DNA of 7,909 nt from Helicobacteraceae bacterium (GCA_015488075.1 WFOM01000154.1:1-7909); one strand, 5' to 3'. Positions 1 to 6,611 are shown, counted from the stretch's first letter. Notes: a model not told the origin generated them from the letters alone. A program made the numbers and translations.

Positions 1-1094
1 ATCTCAAATATATATATAATCACGGCTATTTCCATAATGCCAAGAAGACTTACTTTTCCATATAAATGACCAAAAAACGGATAAAATATCAAATAACCAA
101 AAACAGTATGCAAAATATAGTTGGAAAAGCTCATTTTGCCTACATATGAAAGAGGGTGAAGGATTTTTTTAAATATATTTGAATGATACAGTATAGATAT
201 AATCTGAACATACGACATAGCCAAAAATATCTGTCCGGTTGCTGCAAAAAACTTCCAAACCGTGTCATTTAGAGAATCGGGAAAAGATGCCATACTACCG
301 CCAATGTAAGTTGTTGTAACAGATACAAAAATCCCTGTAAGAAAATATAAAAAAAACAGTTTTTTGCTGTTTGCATATCTGTTAAAATAATCTATCTTCA
401 TCAGGTAAAACCCAAGCAGAAATATAGCCAAAACTTTGGTAAGTCTTCCAGCAGGTATCAAGTCTATATATCTCCAGTATAGATTGTGCCAGTTTGCTTG
501 TAATACACTTAAAAAATCTCCCTGCTGAAAAATTGCTGTCAGCTCCCATGGTGTAATGTCGGCATAGTTTTTATAGGCAAAATGGTCATGAGACAAAAAC
601 CCAGGCATAAATACAGCAAAGAGTGCATCATACACAAGCCAGATATAGAAGAAAAATACAGAAAAAAAGAGCAGTTTTTTTGCGCTAAGATTTCTAAAGA
701 GTATAAACACAAAGCCAACCGCACCGTATATGAAAAGTATGTCTCCTGACCAGAAAAAGGCATGTATTGCACCAAAAAGCATCAAAAATGCCAGTCTTCT
801 TCTGTAAACCTTTATAAATGGTTGTTGATTGTTCACATGTTTTTTGAATTGAAGAAAAAAACCTATACCAAATAAAAGTGAGAAAATTGTATAAAACTTT
901 GTATCTACAAAAAGGTTGAAAAAGAACTTTAAAATATCGTTTATATCAGCATTTGGAAGTGTGTTTAGTTCATAAAACGGTATATATTTGTATCCGCTCC
1001 ATGACTGGATGTTTGCCAGAACTATACCTAAAATGGCAAAACCCCTTAAAACATCCAAAACTTCTATTCTTTTTTTTGTAGGTTTAAAATTCAT
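1..1094 (-). CDS. DUF418/YeiB-family multi-pass membrane protein (C-terminus cut by window edge)
   Basis: The reading frame is open from an ATG at 1094 to the left edge, giving 364 residues with no stop, so the gene is partial. The protein is highly hydrophobic, with about nine to ten membrane segments. I recognise the family from its motif order: LDVLRGFAILGIVLANI near residues 13-29, KFYTIFSLLFGIGFFLQ at 66-82, GAIHAFFWSGDILFIYG at 108-124, and GKMSFSNYILHTVFGY at 329-344. These match the DUF418 (YeiB/YxaH) proteins, usually about 380-400 residues, so only the last few dozen residues should be missing. Members are inner-membrane proteins related to membrane acyltransferases; their function is poorly defined. 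The gene starts 22 bp after the preceding gene stops and could be the last gene of the same transcript, but its ribosome site is weak and its tie to the AOR complex is unproven. The family call is firm; the role is unknown. Confidence 0.85.
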   Translation of the reverse strand, partial: MNFKPTKKRIEVLDVLRGFAILGIVLANIQSWSGYKYIPFYELNTLPNADINDILKFFFNLFVDTKFYTIFSLLFGIGFFLQFKKHVNNQQPFIKVYRRRLAFLMLFGAIHAFFWSGDILFIYGAVGFVFILFRNLSAKKLLFFSVFFFYIWLVYDALFAVFMPGFLSHDHFAYKNYADITPWELTAIFQQGDFLSVLQANWHNLYWRYIDLIPAGRLTKVLAIFLLGFYLMKIDYFNRYANSKKLFFLYFLTGIFVSVTTTYIGGSMASFPDSLNDTVWKFFAATGQIFLAMSYVQIISILYHSNIFKKILHPLSYVGKMSFSNYILHTVFGYLIFYPFFGHLYGKVSLLGIMEIAVIIYIFE

Positions 1095-1116
1095 CAAATG
1101 TCTTTTCTAATTTTTT

Positions 1117-1608
1117 TCAGTAGATTTTGACATCTCCGCCGTAAATCTTTAGTTTTTTTTCTTTATTTTTCAAGATCACCAAAACTTCATCCTCTATGTT
1201 TCCTTCTCCTCCGTCTTTAAATATATATCTAAAAGGTCCTGATTTGAAGCTGACTGTTTTTCCTTTAAATTTTATATCGCTTACGGCTATATATGTGTTG
1301 CTTGGCGGATGCATGAGAAGTGCATTTTCATAAAAAGCTATCGGTTTTTTGTTTTTTATGTCATAAAGCCCTCTTACCAAATATCCCTCATAACCTTTTT
1401 GTGTTTTTTTTATAAACATTTTCGCAGCCATTACGAGTCTGTTTTTTGTTCCGTCTTTGTCATAGTCAAACAAAAAAGGTTCCGAATAAAATATAACTGC
1501 TTTTGCAGCCACACTCTCACCTTTTTTAAGTGTTTCATACTCTTTTATAGATTTTGCATTCAGTAAAGACAAACATAAAACAGATGCCAAAAAAACATAT
1601 CTAAACAT
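1117..1608 (-). CDS. small secreted protein of unknown family at the end of the AOR operon
   Basis: This is a 163-residue protein I do not recognise. The N-terminus, MFRYVFLASVLCLSLLNAKS, is a typical Sec signal peptide with a likely cut after LNA near residue 18. Cys12 is not in a proper lipobox, so a lipoprotein is unlikely. The mature part is lysine-rich and looks like beta strands. Residues 48-53 (DYDKDG) fit the DxDxDG pattern of calcium-binding loops. I chose the ATG at 1608 rather than the longer TTG start at 1623 because GGAGA sits just upstream of it and it directly precedes the signal peptide. It overlaps the stop of the preceding gene by 8 nt (ATGTTTAG), which implies translational coupling. 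A secreted product co-translated with the AOR genes suggests that part of the system works in the periplasm. A periplasmic accessory or assembly role is inference. Confidence 0.8.
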   Translation of the reverse strand: MFRYVFLASVLCLSLLNAKSIKEYETLKKGESVAAKAVIFYSEPFLFDYDKDGTKNRLVMAAKMFIKKTQKGYEGYLVRGLYDIKNKKPIAFYENALLMHPPSNTYIAVSDIKFKGKTVSFKSGPFRYIFKDGGEGNIEDEVLVILKNKEKKLKIYGGDVKIY

Positions 1609-1948
1609 AGTTTTCTCCTGCAATCTCTTTTAGGTTTTTACATCTGGAGGTTACAGTTTTATGAAACTCTATACATTTTTGCAGATATGAAAGAGCGGTA
1701 TTGTTGTTTATATCTTTTAGAGTTTTTGCCAGTTGTTTGTCTCCTATTTTATTTTCGATCCATTCAACCAAATCTTTTAGCTGGACAGAAGGAAACATCT
1801 TTTCGTTTGGTTCAAGAAATATTGTGAGGTCTTCTAGTTTTCTCATCCTTTTTTTTGTAACCGTTTTAGGCGGAAACATAACACCTGCCATATACCAGTC
1901 GTCAAAATCAAGCTCTCTTAATATATGTTTTGCTTCTTCTTTTGTCAT
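1601..1948 (-). CDS. small cytoplasmic protein of unknown family, AOR operon accessory
   Basis: This 115-residue protein has no signal peptide or membrane segment and I do not recognise its family. It looks mostly helical (residues 2-13, 54-68 and 70-110), with a basic stretch TKKRMRK at 31-37 and two cysteines, C92 and C103, that do not form a metal-site motif. It starts 2 bp after the AOR stop codon, behind an AAAGAGGT ribosome site, and its end overlaps the next gene by 8 nt, so it is certainly co-translated with the oxidoreductase. The E. coli ydh operon around the related AOR protein YdhV also contains small genes of unknown function, but I see no clear similarity to them. A private chaperone or cofactor-insertion factor for the AOR subunit is possible and is inference only. 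Confidence 0.8.
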   Translation of the reverse strand: MTKEEAKHILRELDFDDWYMAGVMFPPKTVTKKRMRKLEDLTIFLEPNEKMFPSVQLKDLVEWIENKIGDKQLAKTLKDINNNTALSYLQKCIEFHKTVTSRCKNLKEIAGENYV

Positions 1949-1950
1949 CG

Positions 1951-4065
1951 TTATACCTCTTTGCCAAGTTTGTTGTGTTTTTTCAGTTCATCTATGACAA
2001 AGTCAAGCCCAAGTTCTTTGAGAGTTTTTTCTGTAGGCCATCCTGTTTGCGGGTCAAGTCCTTCAGCCTTGTAAAATCTTGTTTTAAAATCATCAAACTT
2101 TTCTCTGTCAAGTTTTCTGTGCATCAAATCTGTATATCTCCATGAACCGTTTTCATCTTTTGTAGGCCATAAAAAGAAAGGAAAGTCTCCTTTTTCAACT
2201 GGTTTTTCATATATATAGTCTGCCAGATAAACCATATCGCGGTGTCTTCCCTGCAATGCCCATATGGCATTTTGAAATATAAATGTTTTATGCCCTTTTT
2301 TAAGACCGTCCACAAAACTTATGTCTTCTCCCGTTACGGCATTCCAGTAAACCTGCTCGCCAACCTCTTCATCAGCGGTTGCACCGACATTTCCGGGTGC
2401 ATTTGTATCATAAAGGTCTGCCCATCTAAGGTCACAAAACTGTGCTGTGTTTTTCCAAAATCTGTTGTAGTGTATATACCATCTGACAAGATTTAAGACA
2501 TCGTCGCTGTAGATGTTGTCATCTGCATAGTTCAGACAGTTTGGAGAGTCTACATATGGTTTTAGTTTTTCTGCCATCAGCTCGACGATTTTGCCGGCTT
2601 CTATTCTGTATGGTGTTCCGTGAAGCATTGAGAGGTTTACATTCCAAAACATTATATTGAAGTCATGAGAGTTTATGTCTCTGTCTGTAAGTATGGAGGC
2701 ATAACCCCATTCAACTTCACATCTTGAGTCGTATCCGTGTTCTTGTATGCCCCAGTATGGATGGTGAAGATAGCCCTGTTTCCATTCATCTTCAAGTCCT
2801 GCTTTTATAGCTCCCTGCACAAATCCGTCTGCAAAAAATTCACCGATATCTTTTTTGTATGCAAAAGCATCCACAAACTCAAAGCCGAATTTTTCCGAGC
2901 CGAGTTCATCAAAGTTCAACTCAGTGTGTATCTTTTTGTTTTTTCCAAGGATACCTTTGTGCCACAGTCTTTCAAGCCAGTGTATACTTGTTGCAAAAGT
3001 ATATGTGTTTATACCCACATCGTTACAGTAATCAGCCAGTTTTAGTGCAACTTCAGACATCTTCTGTCTGTCATTTTTGTAGTAATAAAGGGCAAAAAAA
3101 GCATACCATGCAGTAGCCTGGCATTTTGTTTCATTTCCGTAGCCGACATCGTATCTTGAACGGCATCCCATTATACATCCCGCACATGACTGTAGTCTTG
3201 AATTTTGGGTAACACTTGAAACGAAGTTTGAGCCTCCGGGTTTACTTAGTCTTCCCCACTGATACAAATCTGGATTGTTTGGATTGAAAGCATATCTTTC
3301 TTTTACTTTGAATCTTGCATCAACAAGGTCCATAGGATTGGTTGCTTTGACTCCTCCTGTGCCCAAAAAGCTTATGGCTTTTAGGTTTTTTGAGCCAAAA
3401 ACGGCAGCAAATCCGCCTTGTGCCGAGGTGTTTCCGGCATCATGAACAAGTGCCGCATGGACACTTTGTTGTTCACCTGCCGGACCTACACATATTATCG
3501 CCGGTTTTTGTGTGGTGTAACTTGCTTCATCTTTTTTTCCGGGAAGCGGCTGCCATCCCCAGCCGTTGTTGTCGGTATCGAGTTGGGAAAGTATTTTCAA
3601 CTGTGTTTTTCTTGCTTTTTCACCCCAAAGTTTTCTTGCATCGTTATATCTGATATGTGAGTTTTTAACCTCCACCCAAACAGGATAAGGTGCTTTTCCT
3701 GATATAACAACCGCATCATATCCGGCAAATTTTATCTGTGAAGAGAGTCTTCCGCCTATGTTGCTTCTTGTAAACCACCCAATCGGGTATGTTCCGCATC
3801 CGACTCCCACTATTTCGCATCTTCCGCCTGCTGATGGTGCCGCTGTTCCGTTTAGCGGTGAAGTTGTAATAACCAGAACATTTTTTTCGTTTCTTCCGTC
3901 CTGGATTGTTTTGTCTTCACAATAGTCCCAAAAAAGTGCTGTTCCAAGAGCATTTCCTCCGCTCCACTCAACATATTTTTCTGTTGGGATTATCTCATAA
4001 TCCAGAGTTGAGAGTCTTAGATGAAGTATATTTCCCGAGTAGCCTCTTTTTCTTATATCATCCAT
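1951..4065 (-). CDS. tungsten/molybdenum oxidoreductase, AOR family (YdhV-like catalytic subunit)
   Basis: The 704-residue product matches the normal length of AOR-family enzymes, which bind W or Mo through two pterins plus one [4Fe-4S] cluster. Visible signatures are the N-terminal RGYSGNILHLRLS (7-19), the pterin-domain stretch SNIGGRLSSQIKFAGYDAVV (101-120) followed by ISGKA, and GGFAAVFGSKNLKAI (217-231). The cluster ligands are C294, C297 and C301 (CAGCIMGC), with C544 as the likely fourth. Overall it resembles E. coli YdhV more than archaeal aldehyde oxidoreductase, including the PVWVEVK and KLWGEKA region (127-150). The two DxxGL(D/C) pterin-contact motifs known from the archaeal enzyme are changed, to N348-DVGI-N353 and N539-TAQF-C544. 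There is no signal peptide. It starts 2 bp after the Fe-S gene, behind a GAGAGGGA ribosome site. The family is certain; the metal and the substrate (aldehyde or carboxylate, or something else) cannot be told. Confidence 0.93.
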   Translation of the reverse strand: MDDIRKRGYSGNILHLRLSTLDYEIIPTEKYVEWSGGNALGTALFWDYCEDKTIQDGRNEKNVLVITTSPLNGTAAPSAGGRCEIVGVGCGTYPIGWFTRSNIGGRLSSQIKFAGYDAVVISGKAPYPVWVEVKNSHIRYNDARKLWGEKARKTQLKILSQLDTDNNGWGWQPLPGKKDEASYTTQKPAIICVGPAGEQQSVHAALVHDAGNTSAQGGFAAVFGSKNLKAISFLGTGGVKATNPMDLVDARFKVKERYAFNPNNPDLYQWGRLSKPGGSNFVSSVTQNSRLQSCAGCIMGCRSRYDVGYGNETKCQATAWYAFFALYYYKNDRQKMSEVALKLADYCNDVGINTYTFATSIHWLERLWHKGILGKNKKIHTELNFDELGSEKFGFEFVDAFAYKKDIGEFFADGFVQGAIKAGLEDEWKQGYLHHPYWGIQEHGYDSRCEVEWGYASILTDRDINSHDFNIMFWNVNLSMLHGTPYRIEAGKIVELMAEKLKPYVDSPNCLNYADDNIYSDDVLNLVRWYIHYNRFWKNTAQFCDLRWADLYDTNAPGNVGATADEEVGEQVYWNAVTGEDISFVDGLKKGHKTFIFQNAIWALQGRHRDMVYLADYIYEKPVEKGDFPFFLWPTKDENGSWRYTDLMHRKLDREKFDDFKTRFYKAEGLDPQTGWPTEKTLKELGLDFVIDELKKHNKLGKEV

Positions 4066-4067
4066 AT

Positions 4068-4796
4068 CTATCCCTCTCTTTTTATATCTTCTGTTGTCAT
4101 ACCGAGTTCTTTCCAGCCGTCTTTTCTGAGATTTACATTATATGATGTCGGATCGTTTTGTTTTGGCATCTTTTCTACAAAAGCTATGGCACCGGTAGGA
4201 CATACTTTTACACAAGACTGAGTTCCACCAGGTCCGCCTTTTTCTCTTAAATATGGTGTATTTGCACAAAGGTCGCATTTTTGGACTTTTTTAGTCTCAG
4301 GGTTAAACTGAAGTCTTTTTGGAAGCCATGGGCATGCATCTATACACTGTGTGCAACCTATACATTTGTCCGGATCGATTGTTCTTATATTTCCAAACAA
4401 AACATCAACATGGTCAGCTTCTGTCGGACATGCATTTACACACGGTGCATCTTCACACTGATGGCACACTGCCATATGTATGTCGTTTGGGAAGTTTTGA
4501 AAAGAATCCTGTTGGATTTGTATTCTTGAAAGTGTAAGGGATGATTCTCCGTGATGCACCATAGAACATGTCATCATGCAACTGACACACCCCATACATT
4601 TTGCCATATCAACAACCAAGAAACCTCTTGAGTTTGGCATAACCATAAGATTTGTTCCCGGAAGCATGAAAGATGCTCCTGCAGTTGCGGTTATACCTGC
4701 GGCAGCAAGTGTTTTTAGGAAAGTTCTCCTGTCCATTCCGCCGTATTTTGGCTCTTCACATTCGGGTATGTTTGCATTGTTTTGATTGTTATCCAT
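4068..4796 (-). CDS. Tat-exported electron-transfer subunit with four [4Fe-4S] clusters (NrfC/DmsB/YdhY type)
   Basis: The 242-residue protein carries sixteen cysteines in four sets: C67/70/73/77, C111/114/119/123, C145/148/151/155 and C174/177/195/199. This is the interleaved four-cluster pattern of the NrfC/DmsB/PhsB family of electron-transfer subunits. Near the N-terminus, DRRTFLK (22-28) followed by an uncharged stretch up to about residue 53 is a good twin-arginine signal, so export of the folded, cluster-loaded protein is expected. There is no C-terminal membrane anchor, unlike FdnH. I prefer the ATG at 4796 to the GTG at 4820: AAGGAG lies 9 nt before it, and it overlaps the cytochrome stop codon as ATGGATAA, indicating translational coupling. 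It sits between the cytochrome b and the AOR catalytic subunit and is the natural wire between them. Confidence 0.93.
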   Translation of the reverse strand: MDNNQNNANIPECEEPKYGGMDRRTFLKTLAAAGITATAGASFMLPGTNLMVMPNSRGFLVVDMAKCMGCVSCMMTCSMVHHGESSLTLSRIQIQQDSFQNFPNDIHMAVCHQCEDAPCVNACPTEADHVDVLFGNIRTIDPDKCIGCTQCIDACPWLPKRLQFNPETKKVQKCDLCANTPYLREKGGPGGTQSCVKVCPTGAIAFVEKMPKQNDPTSYNVNLRKDGWKELGMTTEDIKREG

Positions 4797-5598
4797 TTTG
4801 TTTGTCTCCTTCATCATCACAAAGACCCTGTTCTTTTAGTTCTTTATACCATCCTTTGTGATGGGTTTTTAAATCTTCAACTTTCATATAACCTGTTACC
4901 ATAGATACAAACATAGGCCATGCCCATGGGGCAACCGCAGCAAGAAATATGTGAAAAACAAGCAGTATCGCCAAAATAACGGTTGAATAATCATGAATAA
5001 TTGATGCACCGTGAACAAACCATGTCGGAACATTTACTATGTGGGCTGAAAGTTTTACAAGCCCTGTAAGCCCCATAAAAAGTGCCAAAAGTGTAAGAGG
5101 GATAAATGCAAGTCTCTCACTTGCCTCATATTTGCCGACCGGCCGCTCACCTTTTTTAAGCGGTATGCCAAAAAGAGCCAGGTAGTGTAAAACAGCATCT
5201 TTGACAGAGCCTTTGTAAGGTGAGTGTTCTTTTAGTCTTTGAGGGTATAAAAAGGTGTTGCCAAGCCAGTAAACAGCACCAAACAAAAACATAACAGCAC
5301 CTATAAAGTGCAGGTTAAACATTGCTCTTGCACCGTCTGTAAAATAAACTTTTCTTCCAAAATCCAAAAAACCAAGTTTATAACCGCTGTATAAGAGGAT
5401 TAAAATACCTGCAGCATTAAACCAGTGGCTTATCCTTGCTGCTATATCATGACGAAGTATTTTGCCGTTTTGACATTTTGGTTTTTTTCTATGGGTTAGG
5501 GAGCTAATAAGAAGTGCCAGAAATACCGTTAAAAACACCACCCACCAATAGTGGTCAAAATAAAATATCGAACTTACACCTGCATTTCCCTGCTGCAT
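4789..5598 (-). CDS. diheme cytochrome b membrane subunit (FdnI/YdhU type)
   Basis: This 269-residue protein has five likely membrane segments, near residues 17-34, 58-75, 93-115, 164-186 and 205-228. Four histidines in the last four segments, H58 (RISHWFNAAG), H97 (NLHFIG), H202 (IIHDYS) and H216 (VFHIFL), have spacings of 39 and 14. As I recall them, the heme-ligand histidines of E. coli formate dehydrogenase-N gamma, FdnI (H18/H57 and H155/H169), have the same spacings. Two b hemes and a quinone site are therefore expected, making this the membrane anchor that exchanges electrons with the quinone pool. Compared with FdnI it has about 40 extra N-terminal residues that supply the first membrane segment. 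The ATG at 5598 follows an AAGGAAA ribosome site. It is the first gene of the AOR operon, behind a good promoter. Confidence 0.92.
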   Translation of the reverse strand: MQQGNAGVSSIFYFDHYWWVVFLTVFLALLISSLTHRKKPKCQNGKILRHDIAARISHWFNAAGILILLYSGYKLGFLDFGRKVYFTDGARAMFNLHFIGAVMFLFGAVYWLGNTFLYPQRLKEHSPYKGSVKDAVLHYLALFGIPLKKGERPVGKYEASERLAFIPLTLLALFMGLTGLVKLSAHIVNVPTWFVHGASIIHDYSTVILAILLVFHIFLAAVAPWAWPMFVSMVTGYMKVEDLKTHHKGWYKELKEQGLCDDEGDKQNG

Positions 5599-5601
5599 AA
5601 T

Positions 5602-5643
5602 ATTTCCTTAAATTTTATTTGAGGAACGATAGTTTAAGGAAAT
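5602..5643. promoter_or_regulatory. 11-bp perfect inverted repeat spanning transcription start and ribosome site of the AOR operon
   Basis: The arms 5602-5612 (ATTTCCTTAAA) and 5633-5643 are exact reverse complements separated by 20 bp. Read on the minus strand, the right arm begins inside the -10 box and runs across the expected start point near 5635, while the left arm contains the AAGGAAA ribosome site of the cytochrome b gene. It could be a two-site operator for a dimeric repressor. If transcription starts further upstream than expected, the RNA arms would pair and hide the ribosome site. The sequence is certain; which role applies is inference. Confidence 0.6.
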
Positions 5644-5650
5644 TATATCA
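5642..5650 (-). promoter_or_regulatory. extended -10 promoter of the AOR operon
   Basis: On the minus strand TGATATAAT is a perfect extended -10 element (TGnTATAAT), about 44 bp before the cytochrome b start codon. There is no good -35 box at the usual distance (TAACTT, 17 bp upstream). That suits either campylobacterial sigma-70 promoters, which often lack one, or an activator-dependent promoter. The start of transcription would fall near 5635. Confidence 0.7.
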
Positions 5651-5671
5651 CCAATTGTGTAAATAAGTTAA

Positions 5672-5715
5672 ATTTATGATGATTTTTGTGAAAATGCGGT
5701 AAAAGATTTATGATG
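5672..5715. repeat. pair of 10-bp direct repeats upstream of the AOR promoter
   Basis: ATTTATGATG occurs exactly at 5672-5681 and again at 5706-5715, 34 bp apart, about three helical turns. Relative to the predicted start near 5635 the copies are centred around -42 and -76. Those are usual positions for a transcription activator, and the promoter lacks a clear -35 box. The repeats are directly seen; the activator role is inference. Confidence 0.5.
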
Positions 5716-5718
5716 GGT

Positions 5719-5736
5719 ATAGGAGAAAGCTCCTAT
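5719..5736 (-). terminator. hairpin at the stop codon of the 152-residue gene, possible weak terminator
   Basis: ATAGGAG and CTCCTAT form a perfect 7-bp stem around a 4-nt loop, and the stop codon of the 152-residue protein lies inside the stem. There is no strong run of T after it on the minus strand, so it is a poor intrinsic terminator. It may instead protect the 3' end of the message or only slow polymerase. Confidence 0.35.
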
Positions 5737-6191
5737 GTAAAAAAGTCTTTGTAAACTTTATCAAGATATCTTTTGGCTCTGTCGGCTTTTTTTATATGTT
5801 CATCAAAAATCTCTTTTGTTGATGGATATTTTTCGCTGTATTCTCTGTAAAGTTCACATTTCATATCTATGTGGTCTTTAAATATTTCAACTACTCTTTT
5901 CATATCATCAGGGTCTTTTATCCACTGCATAAACTTTCTAAACATCCTCTCTCTTACATCAAGAGCAAAAGACTCATCAAGAAGTGTAGCCATATTTTTT
6001 AAATCCCATCTTGAGAAATATATGCCGCTTTTAACAGGAGGCATAATCTCATGATATATCGCTTTTAGGTAGTCTGGATAATCTTCAAAGCTATCTTCAT
6101 CCTCTACACATCCCGTATCGCAGCTTTGTTGCATCATTTGCTGCATCTGGGCAAGTTCTCTTCTGAATTCCTGTATATCTTCCGGTTTCAT
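5733..6191 (-). CDS. conserved-looking helical protein of unknown function
   Basis: This is a 152-residue soluble, charged protein that I do not recognise. It has no signal peptide or membrane segment and looks helical throughout, for example residues 4-22, 61-92, 97-120 and 127-150. A glutamine- and methionine-rich start (MQQMMQQ, 16-22) leads into CDTGC (24-28), an acidic stretch (29-39) and then the helical core; C112 is the only other cysteine. The ATG at 6191 lies 3 bp after the previous stop codon with AAGGA at proper spacing, so it is co-transcribed with the shikimate dehydrogenase-like gene. The all-helical build and redox neighbourhood recall TorD-type enzyme chaperones, but it is shorter and I see no TorD motif. 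That idea is only a guess. Confidence 0.8.
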   Translation of the reverse strand: MKPEDIQEFRRELAQMQQMMQQSCDTGCVEDEDSFEDYPDYLKAIYHEIMPPVKSGIYFSRWDLKNMATLLDESFALDVRERMFRKFMQWIKDPDDMKRVVEIFKDHIDMKCELYREYSEKYPSTKEIFDEHIKKADRAKRYLDKVYKDFFT

Positions 6192-6194
6192 TGG

Positions 6195-6611
6195 CTATCC
6201 TTTTATAAGTTCAAAAATTTTTTTTGCAAGTTCATCTTTTGATGAAGTGTCATTTGTATCTAGAAGCAAACCTTTTAGTTTGCCATCTTCAACAAATACA
6301 AAATCACATCTTCCGTAAACATCGACTATCTCATCTTTTTCATCCAAAAGTTCAAGCACTTCTTGTTGATACTCTTCAGATATGTAAGAGCCGTTGACTT
6401 TTGATTTTTTCATATTTGCAACTGTATAGTAAAAATCATCTTCTCGTATATTCATGGGTATCATCATGGCATCAACACTATTGCTTTTTATAAGTTTGTT
6501 TACTTTTGCAAAAAGGTTGTTTTTCATAGCTTCAACTGCTATAAGTCCGTAAAGTTTTGTATCAACCTTTATAGTATCATCCGGATTTAGTGTATCTAAT
6601 CCTACTCCCAC
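6195..6611 (-). CDS. orphan, degenerate shikimate dehydrogenase N-terminal-like domain
   Basis: The 138 residues follow the layout of the substrate-binding half of shikimate dehydrogenase (AroE). TKLYGLIA (18-25) aligns with the first strand, and DAMMIPMNIREDDF (47-60) with the second strand and its following turn. KVNGSYISEEYQQEVLELLD (71-90) aligns with the GxNVTxPxK region, and FVFVEDGKLKGLLLD (104-118) with the VNTVxxxDGxLxGxNTD region. From strand one to the last Asp is about 100 residues, as in AroE, but the NADP-binding half is absent. The catalytic lysine is replaced (the motif reads NGSYISEEY at 73-81) and the SxS shikimate site is lost; D118 remains. Catalysis is therefore not expected. 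The start is a GTG at 6611 behind AAGGA; an in-frame stop just upstream rules out a longer form. The resemblance is from memory and needs a profile search. A binding or regulatory role is inference. Confidence 0.78.
   Translation of the reverse strand: MGVGLDTLNPDDTIKVDTKLYGLIAVEAMKNNLFAKVNKLIKSNSVDAMMIPMNIREDDFYYTVANMKKSKVNGSYISEEYQQEVLELLDEKDEIVDVYGRCDFVFVEDGKLKGLLLDTNDTSSKDELAKKIFELIKG

Noticed and set aside
1..20. TATATATATA microsatellite at the left edge
   Set aside because: It encodes consecutive Ile/Tyr codons in a membrane segment of the DUF418 protein and is short.
539..775. Short minus-strand frame of 78 codons
   Set aside because: It lies inside the DUF418 gene in another frame; the DUF418 frame is open through the whole stretch and has family motifs.
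4796..4820. Longer start of the Fe-S protein at the GTG 4820
   Set aside because: It would place the ribosome site AAGGAG inside the coding sequence; the ATG at 4796 is correctly spaced after it.
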